64,000 nucleotides of DNA. It comes from Paracoccus salsus (GTDB lineage Bacteria; Pseudomonadota; Alphaproteobacteria; Rhodobacterales; Rhodobacteraceae). Of this stretch, positions 20,522 to 28,881 are shown one piece after another. Below the pieces are notes generated by a model. That model made no database searches and had not been told where the DNA came from. It was given only the letters and a program-made list of their open reading frames with translations. The DNA is taken from positions 124,001-188,000 of the forward strand of contig NZ_JAKGGD010000002.1 in the NCBI RefSeq assembly GCF_021556615.1. Reading direction: 5' to 3'. Every line of letters starts with the position of its first letter. The stretch's first letter is position 1. The translations under genes were made by a program, and so were the position numbers.

Positions 20522-21043
20522 TCAGCCCTCGCCCCCATTGGCCGCCTGGCCCGCAAGGCTGCGCGGATCGAAACCCGGCCCTTTCGATGCCGCGAATTCC
20601 TCGACCTCGAGAATATCCTTGGGCGGCGATTCCGGCAGATAGACCTTGAGATAGTCGCCACTGGCCGCGAATGTGACCTCGGCGCCGTTTTCGAAACCAA
20701 GCTTTTCGCGCAGTTTCTGCGGCAGCATCAGCCGCCCCTCGCGGTCGATCTCGAGATCGACCGATTGCGCATTCATCAGTTGTTCCAGCCAGCGCCTTTC
20801 GACGCTGCCGCGCTGCATCAGGTCGATCTGAAGGTCGATCGTCTCGATGGCCTCGATCGTGTAGAGTTCGAGCCAGTTCCACCAGTCGGGACCATAGACG
20901 GCGACAAGCTGCGCGCGACCGGTGTTCGAAGTCGCAAAGGCCGGGTCGCATTGTTCGAATTGCTTGCGCATCCGCGCAGGAACCGACATGCGGCCCTTGC
21001 TGTCGACCTTGACGGTCTCGGTGCCCCTGAACTTGCTAGCCAC
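20522..21043 (-). CDS. mraZ: Transcriptional regulator MraZ
   Basis: 173 aa DNA-binding repressor of the dcw cluster with two AbrB-like SpoVT folds, each with a DxKGR/DREGR motif: DSKGRMSVPARMRKQF near residue 14 and DREGRLMLPQKLREKL near 99. No ATG is available at the family start; the GTG at 21043 gives ASKFRGTETVKVDSKGR and is preceded by AGTGAGG. MraZ binds repeated TGGGN boxes upstream of its own gene; a candidate triple box lies at 21313-21337. Confidence 0.95.
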   Translation of the reverse strand: MASKFRGTETVKVDSKGRMSVPARMRKQFEQCDPAFATSNTGRAQLVAVYGPDWWNWLELYTIEAIETIDLQIDLMQRGSVERRWLEQLMNAQSVDLEIDREGRLMLPQKLREKLGFENGAEVTFAASGDYLKVYLPESPPKDILEVEEFAASKGPGFDPRSLAGQAANGGEG

Positions 21044-21093
21044 GCCGGCCTGACCTCACTGTCCCGCCCCTTTCGCCCGCCCGAAAGAGAAAG

Positions 21094-21127
21094 GGCGGAT
21101 CGGGCCGCTGCCACTGCCCGATCCGCC
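21094..21127 (-). promoter_or_regulatory. Perfect 12-bp inverted repeat in the mraZ 5' region
   Basis: Arms GGCGGATCGGGC (21094-21105) and GCCCGATCCGCC (21116-21127) with a 10-base loop, 51 bp upstream of the mraZ start. In RNA this would be a very stable hairpin in the untranslated leader; in DNA it could be an operator. No T-run follows on either strand. Confidence 0.55.
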
Positions 21128-21312
21128 GCCCTCGTTCCCATTGCCTGGGCCCCTTTCGGGGGGTGTTCGTCCCGTCGCGCGCCACCTGGGGGCAGGTGCT
21201 GCTCGCACGCGCGGTCGAACCTTTTTGGAAAACGGATGCCTGCATGAAACCTGCTTCGCCTCTTGGGGTCTTGATGCCCCTTGCTGCCCGTCTTCGTGAT
21301 TCAGTTGTGACA

Positions 21313-21337
21313 TGGGATTTCATGGGAGGCAATGGAT
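21313..21337. promoter_or_regulatory. Candidate MraZ box (three 10-bp-spaced repeats)
   Basis: On the plus strand TGGGA occurs at 21313 and 21323 and TGGAT at 21333, a precise 10-bp period. This is the spacing described for MraZ operators (TGGGN units with 5-bp spacers). It lies ~270 bp upstream of mraZ. The repeats are on the strand opposite to the mraZ message, which is the main reservation. Confidence 0.4.
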
Positions 21338-21650
21338 TTCTTCGCCACCTCTGGTCCCGAAATCCGGTCAAAACGGCCCCGCTCAGGCCATTCCCCCTCG
21401 CGACCGGCAATCAAGACACAACCTCTGGAATATTACTCTGCCGGGCACGCAATATGTAGAACAGGCATGCGTGGACGGCAGAGGTGGCCCGTTTTCCCAG
21501 AAAAGAGACAAACGGCCTGCGTCAGGACGATTCAAACGCCTGAATCACGTCCTTCAATGGGAACATCACGGCGAATCACAACCGCGGGAGCCGTTCTTGC
21601 CCAAGGTGGGGTGAATTCCCACCGGCCCTGCCGAAGCGTGCTCTGGCCTT

Positions 21651-22736
21651 TCAGGCCACCCCGTCACGGACAAGACGTTCGGCGAGTCTGGCATAGGCAT
21701 GCGCCGTCGGGCCGTCGCCCAATGCGACCGGAGTGCCCGAATCGCCCGAGAGCCGAACCTCAAGATGCAGCGGCAACTCTCCCAGGAAGGGCAGGTCCAG
21801 CGCCTTCGCCTCGGCCGCCACGCCGCCATGTCCGAACAGATGAGCCTCGTGGCCGCAATTGGGGCAGACATAGCTGGACATGTTCTCGATCAGTCCCAGA
21901 ACCGGGGTCTTCAGCTTGTCGAACATGTCGATGGCCCGGCGCGCATCCAGCAGCGCGACGTCCTGCGGCGTCGAGACGATGATCGCGCCGGTGACGGCGG
22001 CCTTCTGGCACAACGACAGCTGTACATCGCCGGTGCCAGGCGGCAGGTCGATCAGAAGGACGTCCAGCTCGCCCCAGTTCACCTGCTGCAGCAACTGCTG
22101 CAAGGCGCCCATCAGCATCGGGCCGCGCCAGACCACCGCCTCGCCTTCCTTCAGCATCAGTCCGATGGACATCAGCGTGACGCCGTGGGCACGCAAGGGC
22201 TCGATCCGCTGACCGTCCGGGCTTGCCGGTCGTCCCGACACCCCCATCATGCGCGGCTGCGATGGCCCATATATATCGGCATCCAACAGGCCGACACGAC
22301 GCCCGGCCCGGGCCAGGGCTACCGCAAGATTCGACGCGACCGTCGATTTGCCCACGCCCCCCTTGCCCGACCCGATCGCGACGATGTGCTTCACGCCGGG
22401 TATCGCCTGCGGTCCCGCCTGTCCGGTGGGGTGCCGACCGATCTTCATCGGCGGCGCCTCGCGGCCGCCCGGTCCGGCTGCCGGCCGTCCTGCGGGGGCG
22501 GTCACGACGATCTGGACCTTCTCGACCCCCGGCAGGGCCTCAAGCCGCCGTCGCGCCTCTGCCTCGACGGATGACAGCGAGCGCGCCATGTCGGCATCCG
22601 CCACCTCGATCACGAATCTGACCGTCCCAGCCTCGACCGTCATCGCGCGCACAAGGTCGGCTGCGGCCAGGGTGCGACCGTCCGGCAGGGCGATATCAGA
22701 GATTTCCCCAAGGGCAACTTCGCGGGTCACGGTCAT
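21651..22736 (-). CDS. mrp: Iron-sulfur cluster carrier ATPase Mrp/ApbC
   Basis: 361 aa P-loop NTPase of the Mrp/NBP35 family that carries and transfers Fe-S clusters. An N-terminal MIP18-like domain (residues 1-~85) precedes the ATPase domain with the deviant Walker A GSGKGGVGKSTVASNLA (~122-138), DADIYGPSQP, and the cluster-binding CPNCG. The ATG at 22736 (MTVTREVALGEI) follows AAAGGTTCTGAC; an upstream in-frame extension to 22793 lacks homology. A weak hairpin overlaps the stop codon (GGCC/GGCC). Confidence 0.94.
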   Translation of the reverse strand: MTVTREVALGEISDIALPDGRTLAAADLVRAMTVEAGTVRFVIEVADADMARSLSSVEAEARRRLEALPGVEKVQIVVTAPAGRPAAGPGGREAPPMKIGRHPTGQAGPQAIPGVKHIVAIGSGKGGVGKSTVASNLAVALARAGRRVGLLDADIYGPSQPRMMGVSGRPASPDGQRIEPLRAHGVTLMSIGLMLKEGEAVVWRGPMLMGALQQLLQQVNWGELDVLLIDLPPGTGDVQLSLCQKAAVTGAIIVSTPQDVALLDARRAIDMFDKLKTPVLGLIENMSSYVCPNCGHEAHLFGHGGVAAEAKALDLPFLGELPLHLEVRLSGDSGTPVALGDGPTAHAYARLAERLVRDGVA

Positions 22737-22976
22737 GTCAGAACCTTTGTTGAGTGTCGCGTGCAGCATGATGCATGCCTGAAGAAGCGGCAACCACCCT
22801 CCTGCGACATGCTGCCCACTATTCTGACAAGCGCTTTCACTACAACCGATTACCGGCCTGCCAAATCAACGGCTGAAACATTTTCTGAGTAAAATTTCCG
22901 CGTTAATTCAATATTAACCATTGGCCAGACTGCTCCGAGTCATGCGATTGCTGCATGGCAGCATTTCCAAACGATC

Positions 22977-23006
22977 CATTGTGCATCCGCAGCATCAGCC
23001 CCATCT
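22977..23006 (+). promoter_or_regulatory. RpoH-like promoter of the DUF1127/CcsR transcript
   Basis: A -35-like CATTGT (22977-22982) lies 16 bp upstream of CCCCATCT (22999-23006), which matches the heat-shock sigma -10 consensus CCCCATNT exactly. Transcription would begin near 23012, giving a ~65-base leader before the DUF1127 start. In Rhodobacter sphaeroides the homologous locus is driven by RpoH-type sigma factors, which supports the reading. The -35 match is only fair. Confidence 0.5.
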
Positions 23007-23078
23007 TTGTGTCAACGAAAGCGCCAGACCATCCGGGCCGGGCGCTGACCGCAGAAGAGATGCGAAAGGAATTGAAGC

Positions 23079-23300
23079 ATGGCCGTTATCGCCCACACAC
23101 AAGCCGCCGCAGTCGGCGTGCGTGGTCGCCTGTTGGCAGCGATACAGCGTCTGCAGGAAAACCGCGCGCGAAATGCCGTCTATCGACAGACGGTCCGCGA
23201 ACTGAATGCGCTGACGAGCCGGGATCTTGACGACCTGGGTATCAGCCGCTCGATGATCTCCCGCCTGGCGCATGAAGCGGCATGGGGTTCGTCGAAGTAA
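23079..23300 (+). CDS. DUF1127 small RNA-binding-type protein (CcaF1-like)
   Basis: 73 aa basic protein. The C-terminal half carries the DUF1127 (YjiS-like) consensus VRELNALTSRDLDDLGISRS followed by MISRLAHEAA. The ATG follows AAAGGAATTGAAGC, a good ribosome-binding site. Directly downstream lie eight hairpins with CCTCCTCC-type loops, exactly the layout of the Rhodobacter sphaeroides locus in which the DUF1127 protein CcaF1 is co-transcribed with CcsR1-4 and influences their processing. Role as an RNA-binding helper is transferred from that system. Confidence 0.88.
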   Translation: MAVIAHTQAAAVGVRGRLLAAIQRLQENRARNAVYRQTVRELNALTSRDLDDLGISRSMISRLAHEAAWGSSK

Positions 23301-23310
23301 GAATTCGCTT

Positions 23311-23383
23311 TCCCGCCCCGCTCCTCCTCCCTGGGGCCGGGACTGGCGGCATCCTCCCCTCCTCCTCCCCGGAGGATGCCGCT
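23311..23383 (+). ncRNA. Predicted CcsR-type small RNA, copy 1
   Basis: Two hairpins. The first has GCCCC (23315-23319) pairing GGGGC (23333-23337) around a loop with CCTCCTCC. The second is a perfect 11-bp stem, CGGCATCCTCC (23347-23357) with GGAGGATGCCG (23371-23381), again with a CCTCCTCC loop. Size (~73 bases) and two-hairpin design match CcsR RNAs, stress-induced and released from the 3' UTR of the DUF1127 mRNA by RNase E. The loops mimic the anti-Shine-Dalgarno sequence. Confidence 0.8.
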
Positions 23384-23395
23384 CAAAAACACGCG

Positions 23396-23467
23396 ACCGG
23401 GCCTTTCTCCTCCCCAGGCCCCGATCGTGCAGGCGGCGACCCCCTCCTCCTCCCCGGGGTCGCCGCA
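23396..23467 (+). ncRNA. Predicted CcsR-type small RNA, copy 2
   Basis: First hairpin GGGCCT (23399-23404) with AGGCCC (23416-23421); its loop reads TCTCCTCC, the only copy without the exact octamer. Second hairpin is a perfect 11-bp stem, GCGGCGACCCC (23433-23443) with GGGGTCGCCGC (23456-23466), with CCTCCTCC in the loop. Same weak-then-strong hairpin order as copies 1 and 4. Confidence 0.78.
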
Positions 23468-23500
23468 ACATATAGCCGCCTCATCTGCGGCAACCCGATG

Positions 23501-23569
23501 CGACGGACCTTCTCCTCCTCCCATGGTCCTTCGCTGGCGGTGTGGGCCTCTCCTCCTCCCGGGCCCGAC
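23501..23569 (+). ncRNA. Predicted CcsR-type small RNA, copy 3
   Basis: First hairpin GGACC (23505-23509) with GGTCC (23525-23529); second GGGCC (23544-23548) with GGCCC (23562-23566). Both loops contain CCTCCTCC. This copy differs from the others in having no long GC-rich second stem, so its 3' end may be generated only by processing. Confidence 0.74.
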
Positions 23570-23581
23570 ATCGCACCCCCT

Positions 23582-23653
23582 ACGCGGCCCTCCCTCCTCC
23601 CTGGGCCAGCGTTGAGCGGCGGCGCCCCTTCCTCCTCCCTGGGCGCCGCCGCG
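23582..23653 (+). ncRNA. Predicted CcsR-type small RNA, copy 4
   Basis: First hairpin GGCCC (23586-23590) with GGGCC (23603-23607). Second is a perfect 12-bp stem, GCGGCGGCGCCC (23616-23627) with its complement (23641-23652), loop with CCTCCTCC. It is the strongest stem of the array and the last, so it may also serve as transcript end, although no T-run follows. Confidence 0.78.
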
Positions 23654-23724
23654 ACCCATCCAGGTCCACCACCCGCTGCGCCGATGCCCCTTCCGATCGC
23701 GGGCGAACGGCGCTATGGCGTCCC

Positions 23725-24504
23725 ATGCTCAGTTATCAGCACGCCTATCACGCGGGAAACCTGGCCGATCTGCACAAGCACGCCCTGCTGGCGGCCGCGC
23801 TTGACTACATGACGCGCAAGGCCAAACCGCTGAGCTATCTGGAAACGCATGCCGGGCGCGGTCTCTACAGGCTGGATTCGGAAGAGTCCCGCAAGACCGG
23901 CGAGGCGACTGCCGGCATCCTGCGCGCCGAGGCCCAGGGCTGGCTGCCCGCCGATCACCCGCTTTGCCGCGCCCTCGCCCGGATTCGCATGCGCCATGGC
24001 GCGACGGCCTATCCCGGATCGCCGCTGATCGCGGAATATTTCCTGCGCCCGGGCGACCGCGCCGATCTTGCCGAACTTCATCCCGCCGAATACGCGGCGC
24101 TGTCCGATGTTGCGGGGTTTGCGACGACATATCCGCGCGACGGGTTCCAGATGGCGCAGGCGCTTTGTCCGCCGACGCCAAGGCGCGGGATGCTGCTGAT
24201 CGACCCCAGCTACGAGGTCAAGGAAGACTACGCGGCCATCCCCCGCCAGATCGGCCAGATCGCGCGGAAATGGAATGTTGGTGTCATTGCACTGTGGTAT
24301 CCGATCCTCGCCGACAAGCGGCACGATCCGATGCTTGAGACGCTGATGAAGGCCCATCCCGATGCGCTGCGCTCGGAGGTCGGTTTCGCGCCTGCCAGGC
24401 CGGGCCATGCGATGACCGGCTCGGGAATGTGGGTCCTGAACCCGCCATTCGGTCTTGCCGGCGAGGCGGCGCGGCTGGCCGCGATCTTTTGCGCCCATGA
24501 GTGA
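23725..24504 (+). CDS. rlmJ: 23S rRNA (adenine-2030-N6)-methyltransferase RlmJ
   Basis: 259 aa, matching RlmJ from the first residues: MLSYQHAYHAGNLADLHKHA, then ETHAGRGLY (SAM motif), YPGSPLIAEYFLR, and the catalytic-region LLIDPSYEVKEDY (N6-methyltransferase DPPY-like motif, here DPSY). The ATG at 23725 gives the family start; the frame is open upstream through the small-RNA region but that part is not coding. Confidence 0.94.
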   Translation: MLSYQHAYHAGNLADLHKHALLAAALDYMTRKAKPLSYLETHAGRGLYRLDSEESRKTGEATAGILRAEAQGWLPADHPLCRALARIRMRHGATAYPGSPLIAEYFLRPGDRADLAELHPAEYAALSDVAGFATTYPRDGFQMAQALCPPTPRRGMLLIDPSYEVKEDYAAIPRQIGQIARKWNVGVIALWYPILADKRHDPMLETLMKAHPDALRSEVGFAPARPGHAMTGSGMWVLNPPFGLAGEAARLAAIFCAHE

Positions 24505-24588
24505 GAAGGACGGGGATTCCCCCGCCGCTCGGGCTGTGGCATGATCGCGGCCACATCGGGCAGGACAGCACAGGCTAGGCGACCGGGA

Positions 24589-24882
24589 ATGTCACAACGT
24601 CTTTCGATCAGCGCGACGATCTTCTTTGTGCTGACGCTTGCGCTCGGGCTGTATTTTGCATTCGCGGCCGTGCAGGGGCCGTCAGGCATCCTGCGCCGCA
24701 TCCAGATCGAATCCGAGACCACCGAGCTTGTCGCCGAACGCGACCGCCTGCGGGCCGAAGTGGACCGGATGCAGAACCTGACCCGCCGTCTGTCCGACGA
24801 ATATCTGGATCTGGATCTGCTGGACGAGCGGGCGCGAGACGTCCTCGGAGTGGTCCGCGCCGACGAGATTTTCCTGCGCTGA
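24589..24882 (+). CDS. FtsB/DivIC-like septum formation initiator
   Basis: 97 aa bitopic protein: short cytoplasmic start MSQRLSISAT, one membrane helix (IFFVLTLALGLYFAFAAV), a periplasmic coiled coil (TTELVAERDRLRAEVDRMQN), and the conserved LLDERARDVLGVVRADEIF ending. This is the alphaproteobacterial FtsB-like family that sits beside the pdh operon. The start at 24589 avoids a non-homologous 16-residue extension from ATG 24541. Confidence 0.87.
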   Translation: MSQRLSISATIFFVLTLALGLYFAFAAVQGPSGILRRIQIESETTELVAERDRLRAEVDRMQNLTRRLSDEYLDLDLLDERARDVLGVVRADEIFLR

Positions 24883-24951
24883 CAACCCGCCTGGCCGCGG
24901 CGCGGGCGGCCCGGTTTCGCGCATTGCACCCCCCGAGGCGATGCGCTACGG

Positions 24952-24971
24952 ATAGTTTAACGCTGAACTAT
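24952..24971 (+). promoter_or_regulatory. Dyad upstream of pdhA
   Basis: Inverted repeat ATAGTT-8 bp-AACTAT centred 39 bp before the pdhA start, in an otherwise GC-rich spacer, so a candidate operator. No specific regulator can be named from the sequence. Confidence 0.35.
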
Positions 24972-25000
24972 TCCGACCAGGCATCCAGGAGGACACCCGC

Positions 25001-26035
25001 ATGGCCAGGAAACCCGCCGCCGCAAAGGAGGCACCTTCGAACAGCTCGAAGGACGAGTTGCTTCAATATTACCGCGACATGCTGCTGATCCGCCGGTTCG
25101 AGGAAAAGGCCGGCCAGCTTTACGGCATGGGCCTGATCGGCGGCTTCTGCCACCTGTATATCGGGCAGGAAGCGGTCGTCGTCGGGCTTGAGGCCGCGGC
25201 CAAGGAAGGCGACAAGCGCATCACCAGCTATCGCGACCACGGCCATATGCTTGCCTGCGGCATGGACCCCAAGGGCGTCATGGCCGAACTGACCGGCCGC
25301 GAGGGCGGGTATTCCAAGGGCAAGGGCGGCAGCATGCACATGTTCAGCCGCGAAAAGCATTTCTACGGCGGCCACGGCATTGTCGCCGCTCAGGTGCCTC
25401 TGGGTGCGGGACTGGCCTTTGCCGACAAGTATCTGGGCAACGACAACGTCACCTTCACCTATTTCGGTGACGGCGCCGCCAACCAGGGCCAGGTCTACGA
25501 GACCTACAACATGGCCGAGCTTTGGGACCTTCCGGTCGTGTTCGTGATCGAGAACAACCAGTATGCGATGGGCACCTCGATGAAGCGCTCGACCAAGTCC
25601 ACGTCGCTGTTCGGACGCGGCGAGGCTTTCGGTATCCCGGGCGAACAGGTCGATGGCATGGACGTGCTGGCCGTGAAGGCCGCGGGCGAAAAGGCGGTCA
25701 CGCACTGCCGCGCGGGCAAGGGTCCCTATATCCTCGAAGTGATGACCTATCGCTATCGCGGCCACTCGATGTCCGACCCGGCAAAATACCGCACCCGCGA
25801 AGAGGTGCAGAAGATGCGCGACGAGCGCGACCCGATCGAGCATGTCCGCGACTTGCTGCTTCAGGGCAAGCATGCCAGCGAGGACGACCTGAAGGCGATC
25901 GACAAGGAGATCAAGGAAGTCGTCAACGAGTCCGCCGAATTCGCCAAGGAAAGCCCGGAGCCGGCGCTGGACGAATTGTGGACCGACATCTATGCCGCAG
26001 AACTGCCCCAGGGCAGCGCTGAAGAAAACGCCTGA
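25001..26035 (+). CDS. pdhA: Pyruvate dehydrogenase E1 component, alpha subunit
   Basis: 344 aa thiamine-diphosphate enzyme subunit that decarboxylates pyruvate. Seen: [20 protein letters not shown], the [20 protein letters not shown] stretch, the ThDP/Mg motif GDGAANQGQ...NN (GDG near residue 159, ENNQYAMGT), and [15 protein letters not shown], the phosphorylation-loop region of the family. RBS AGGAGG upstream. First of pdhA-pdhB-pdhC. Confidence 0.97.
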   Translation: MARKPAAAKEAPSNSSKDELLQYYRDMLLIRRFEEKAGQLYGMGLIGGFCHLYIGQEAVVVGLEAAAKEGDKRITSYRDHGHMLACGMDPKGVMAELTGREGGYSKGKGGSMHMFSREKHFYGGHGIVAAQVPLGAGLAFADKYLGNDNVTFTYFGDGAANQGQVYETYNMAELWDLPVVFVIENNQYAMGTSMKRSTKSTSLFGRGEAFGIPGEQVDGMDVLAVKAAGEKAVTHCRAGKGPYILEVMTYRYRGHSMSDPAKYRTREEVQKMRDERDPIEHVRDLLLQGKHASEDDLKAIDKEIKEVVNESAEFAKESPEPALDELWTDIYAAELPQGSAEENA

Positions 26036-26052
26036 GGGAGGGTGAGCAAGAC

Positions 26053-27420
26053 ATGGCTACCGAAATCCTGATGCCCGCCCTGTCGCCGACCATGGAGGAA
26101 GGCACGCTGGCGAAATGGCTGAAGAAGGAAGGCGACGAGGTCAAATCCGGCGACATCCTGGCCGAGATCGAGACCGACAAGGCCACGATGGAATTCGAGG
26201 CGGTTGACGAAGGCATCCTCGGCAAGATCCTGATCCAGGAAGGCACGGAGGGCGTGAAGGTCAACACCCCGATCGCGGTGATGGTCGAGGAAGGCGAAAG
26301 CGCGGACGATATCGAGGTGTCGAAATCCGAAGCCAAGCCCGCCGAGGCGAAAGCCGAGGAAGCGCCCTCGAAATCCGCCGTCGAAGAGGTCAAGGCGCCC
26401 GAACCCGACCGCAGCCCGGACTGGCCGGAAGGCACCAAGATGAAGACCATGACCGTGCGCGAGGCATTGCGCGAGGCCATGGAAGAGGAGATGACCCGCG
26501 ACGACACCGTCTTCCTGATGGGCGAGGAAGTCGGGGAATACCAGGGCGCCTACAAGATCAGCCAGGGCCTGCTGGACAAGTTCGGCGCGCGCCGCGTGGT
26601 GGACACGCCAATCAGCGAAATGGGCTTTGCCGGCATCGGCACCGGCGCCGCGCTGGCCGGGTTGCGTCCGATCGTCGAGTTCATGACCTTCAACTTCGCC
26701 ATGCAGGCGATCGACCACATCATCAACTCTGCCGCCAAGACGCTTTACATGTCGGGCGGTCAGATGGGCTGCCCGATCGTGTTCCGCGGCCCGAACGGCG
26801 CCGCCGCCCGCGTGGCCGCCCAGCACAGCCAGGACTATTCCGCCTGGTACGCGCAGATCCCGGGCCTGAAGGTGGTCATCCCCTACAGCGCCGCCGATGC
26901 GAAAGGGCTGCTGAAACAGGCGATCCGCGATGCCAACCCGGTGATCTTCCTCGAGAACGAGATCCTCTACGGGCGCAGCTTCGAGGTGCCGGACCTTAAG
27001 GACTTCACCATCCCCTTCGGCAAGGCGCGCATCGCGCGGCCCGGCAAGGACGTGACCATCGTCAGCTTCGGCATCGGCATGGCGCATTCGCTGGAAGCCG
27101 CCGACAAGCTGGCCGAAGAGGGTATCGATGCCGAGGTGATCGACCTGCGGACCCTGCGGCCGCTGGACTATGGCACGATCATCGAATCGGTCAAGAAGAC
27201 CAATCGTTGCGTGACGGTCGAAGAAGGCTTTCCGGTCGCCTCGATCGGCAATCACATCTCGGCCCATATCATGGAAAACGCCTTCGACTATCTCGACGCA
27301 CCGGTGATCAACTGCACCGGGAAGGACGTTCCCATGCCCTATGCCGCCAACCTCGAGAAACATGCCCTCATCACCCCGGCCGAAGTCGTCGAGGCGGTGA
27401 AGAAAGTCACCTACAAGTAA
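26053..27420 (+). CDS. pdhB: Pyruvate dehydrogenase E1 beta subunit with N-terminal lipoyl domain
   Basis: 455 aa. Residues 1-~80 are a lipoyl domain with the lipoyl lysine in [17 protein letters not shown] (Lys ~43); an acidic Ala/Glu/Lys linker follows to ~125; the E1-beta transketolase-like domain occupies the rest ([50 protein letters not shown]). The fused lipoyl domain is a known feature of some alphaproteobacteria. Its coding sequence is strongly repeated in the lipoyl domain of pdhC. Confidence 0.96.
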   Translation: MATEILMPALSPTMEEGTLAKWLKKEGDEVKSGDILAEIETDKATMEFEAVDEGILGKILIQEGTEGVKVNTPIAVMVEEGESADDIEVSKSEAKPAEAKAEEAPSKSAVEEVKAPEPDRSPDWPEGTKMKTMTVREALREAMEEEMTRDDTVFLMGEEVGEYQGAYKISQGLLDKFGARRVVDTPISEMGFAGIGTGAALAGLRPIVEFMTFNFAMQAIDHIINSAAKTLYMSGGQMGCPIVFRGPNGAAARVAAQHSQDYSAWYAQIPGLKVVIPYSAADAKGLLKQAIRDANPVIFLENEILYGRSFEVPDLKDFTIPFGKARIARPGKDVTIVSFGIGMAHSLEAADKLAEEGIDAEVIDLRTLRPLDYGTIIESVKKTNRCVTVEEGFPVASIGNHISAHIMENAFDYLDAPVINCTGKDVPMPYAANLEKHALITPAEVVEAVKKVTYK

Positions 27421-27432
27421 GGGGAACGCGAG

Positions 27433-28743
27433 ATGCCGACAGAAATCCTGATGCCCGCGCTGTCTCCGACGATGGAGGAAGGCACGCTGGCCAAGTGGTT
27501 GGTGAAAGAGGGTGACGAGGTCAAATCCGGCGACATCCTGGCCGAGATCGAAACCGACAAGGCCACGATGGAGTTCGAGGCCGTTGACGAGGGCAAGATC
27601 GGCAAGATCCTTGTCGAGGAAGGCAGCGCGGGCGTGAAGGTGAACACGCCCATCGCCGTCCTGCTGGAAGAGGGCGAGTCGGCCGACGATATCGGTGACA
27701 CCGCGTCTGACGCCGCCAGCAAGCCCGCCGCACCCGACGCCGACGCAGAAGCCCCGAAAGAGGCCCCGAAAGAAGCCGAGGCCACATCCACCAAGGCCCC
27801 GCCCGCGCCCGTCTCGGACAAGGGCGATCGCATCTTCGCCTCGCCTCTGGCCCGCCGGATCGCCGCCGAAAAGGGCCTCGATCTGGCCGCCATCAAGGGC
27901 TCTGGCCCGCACGGACGGATCGTGAAGGCGGATGTCGAGGGCGCCAAGCCGGGCGCCGCCCCGGCCAAGGCCGACGCCCCCAGGGCGGCACCCGCCGCAG
28001 CCGAAGCCCCGAAGGCCGCATCCGCCGATGCCGTCGCCCGCATCTATGCCGATCGCGAGACAGAAGAAGTGCAACTGGACGGCATGCGGCGCACCATCGC
28101 CGCACGTCTCAGCGAAGCCAAGCAGACGATCCCGCATTTCTACCTGCGCCGCTCCGCGAAGCTTGACGAACTGATGAAGTTGCGCGCGACGCTGAACAAG
28201 CAGCTCGAAGCCCGAGGCGTGAAGCTGTCGGTCAACGACTTTGTCATCAAGGCCTGCGCCCTGGCGCTTCAGCAGGTGCCGGATGCCAACGCCGTCTGGG
28301 CTGGCGACCGGATCATCAAGCTGAAGCCATCGGATGTGGCCGTCGCTGTCGCCGTCGAAGGCGGTCTCTTCACGCCGGTTCTGAAGGACGCCGAAATGAA
28401 GACCCTTTCGAAGCTGTCGTCCGAGATGAAGGACCTGGCCGGGCGCGCCAAGAACAAGAAACTCGCGCCCCACGAATACCAGGGTGGCAGCTTCGCAATC
28501 AGCAACCTGGGCATGTTCGGGATCGAGAATTTCGACGCGGTCATCAACCCGCCGCACGGGGCGATCCTTGCGGTCGGCGCGGGCATCAAGACGCCCGTGG
28601 TCGAGGGCGACGAGGTGGTGATCCGCAACGTGATGTCGATGACCCTCTCGGTCGATCACCGGGTGATCGACGGCGCGCTCGGTGCACAGGTTCTGGAGGC
28701 GATCGTGTCGCATCTAGAAAATCCGATGGGCATGCTGGCCTGA
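27433..28743 (+). CDS. pdhC: Pyruvate dehydrogenase E2, dihydrolipoamide acetyltransferase
   Basis: 436 aa core subunit. One lipoyl domain (lysine in [15 protein letters not shown]), an Ala/Pro-rich linker, a peripheral-subunit-binding domain ([20 protein letters not shown] near residues ~136-155), a second linker, and the acyltransferase domain ending with [14 protein letters not shown] (catalytic His ~400, Asp ~404). E3 (lpd) does not follow; a terminator lies 37 bp after the stop. Confidence 0.96.
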   Translation: MPTEILMPALSPTMEEGTLAKWLVKEGDEVKSGDILAEIETDKATMEFEAVDEGKIGKILVEEGSAGVKVNTPIAVLLEEGESADDIGDTASDAASKPAAPDADAEAPKEAPKEAEATSTKAPPAPVSDKGDRIFASPLARRIAAEKGLDLAAIKGSGPHGRIVKADVEGAKPGAAPAKADAPRAAPAAAEAPKAASADAVARIYADRETEEVQLDGMRRTIAARLSEAKQTIPHFYLRRSAKLDELMKLRATLNKQLEARGVKLSVNDFVIKACALALQQVPDANAVWAGDRIIKLKPSDVAVAVAVEGGLFTPVLKDAEMKTLSKLSSEMKDLAGRAKNKKLAPHEYQGGSFAISNLGMFGIENFDAVINPPHGAILAVGAGIKTPVVEGDEVVIRNVMSMTLSVDHRVIDGALGAQVLEAIVSHLENPMGMLA

Positions 28744-28780
28744 TCCTGTCGGACCAAACGAACCGGCACACACCGAACAG

Positions 28781-28807
28781 GGGGCCCGTCGTCGCGGGCC
28801 CCTTTTT
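28781..28807 (+). terminator. Rho-independent terminator of the pdh operon
   Basis: Stem GGGGCCCG (28781-28788) with CGGGCCCC (28795-28802), 6-base loop, followed directly by TTTTT. Confidence 0.92.
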
Positions 28808-28881
28808 GCGTCTTCGGTCCGGACATATCCCGCAGGGGGTCCGGGGGACGCGAAGTCCCCCGGCGATCGCGGGACGCAATA

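Larger units (their letters stand above)
21044..21650. other. Long mraZ leader/intergenic region
   Basis: About 600 bp between mraZ and the mrp stop, with no supported gene in any frame. It contains a strong 12-bp inverted repeat near mraZ and a triple 10-bp-period TGGGA repeat, both listed separately. A short segment at 21605-21623 forms a GGTGGG/CCCACC hairpin that looks superficially like part of an FMN riboswitch, but the rest of the aptamer is missing. Confidence 0.6.

Noticed and set aside
21601..21630. FMN-riboswitch-like hairpin GGTGGG-loop-CCCACC followed by GGC
   Set aside because: It resembles one conserved helix of the aptamer, but the remaining conserved helices are absent on either side, and the neighbouring sequence is the end of mrp on the other strand with no riboflavin gene.
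21044..21650. RNase P RNA gene upstream of mraZ
   Set aside because: I looked for the conserved GAGGAAAGTC-type core on both strands and did not find it.
23311..23653. CRISPR-like short repeats
   Set aside because: The repeats are CCTCCTCC loops in hairpins whose stems differ from copy to copy; spacing is irregular and there are no cas genes. A small-RNA array explains them better.
25990..28713. 907-codon open frame on the minus strand across pdhABC
   Set aside because: Antisense shadow of three well-supported genes in high-GC DNA; composition is His/Asp/Arg-rich without any domain.
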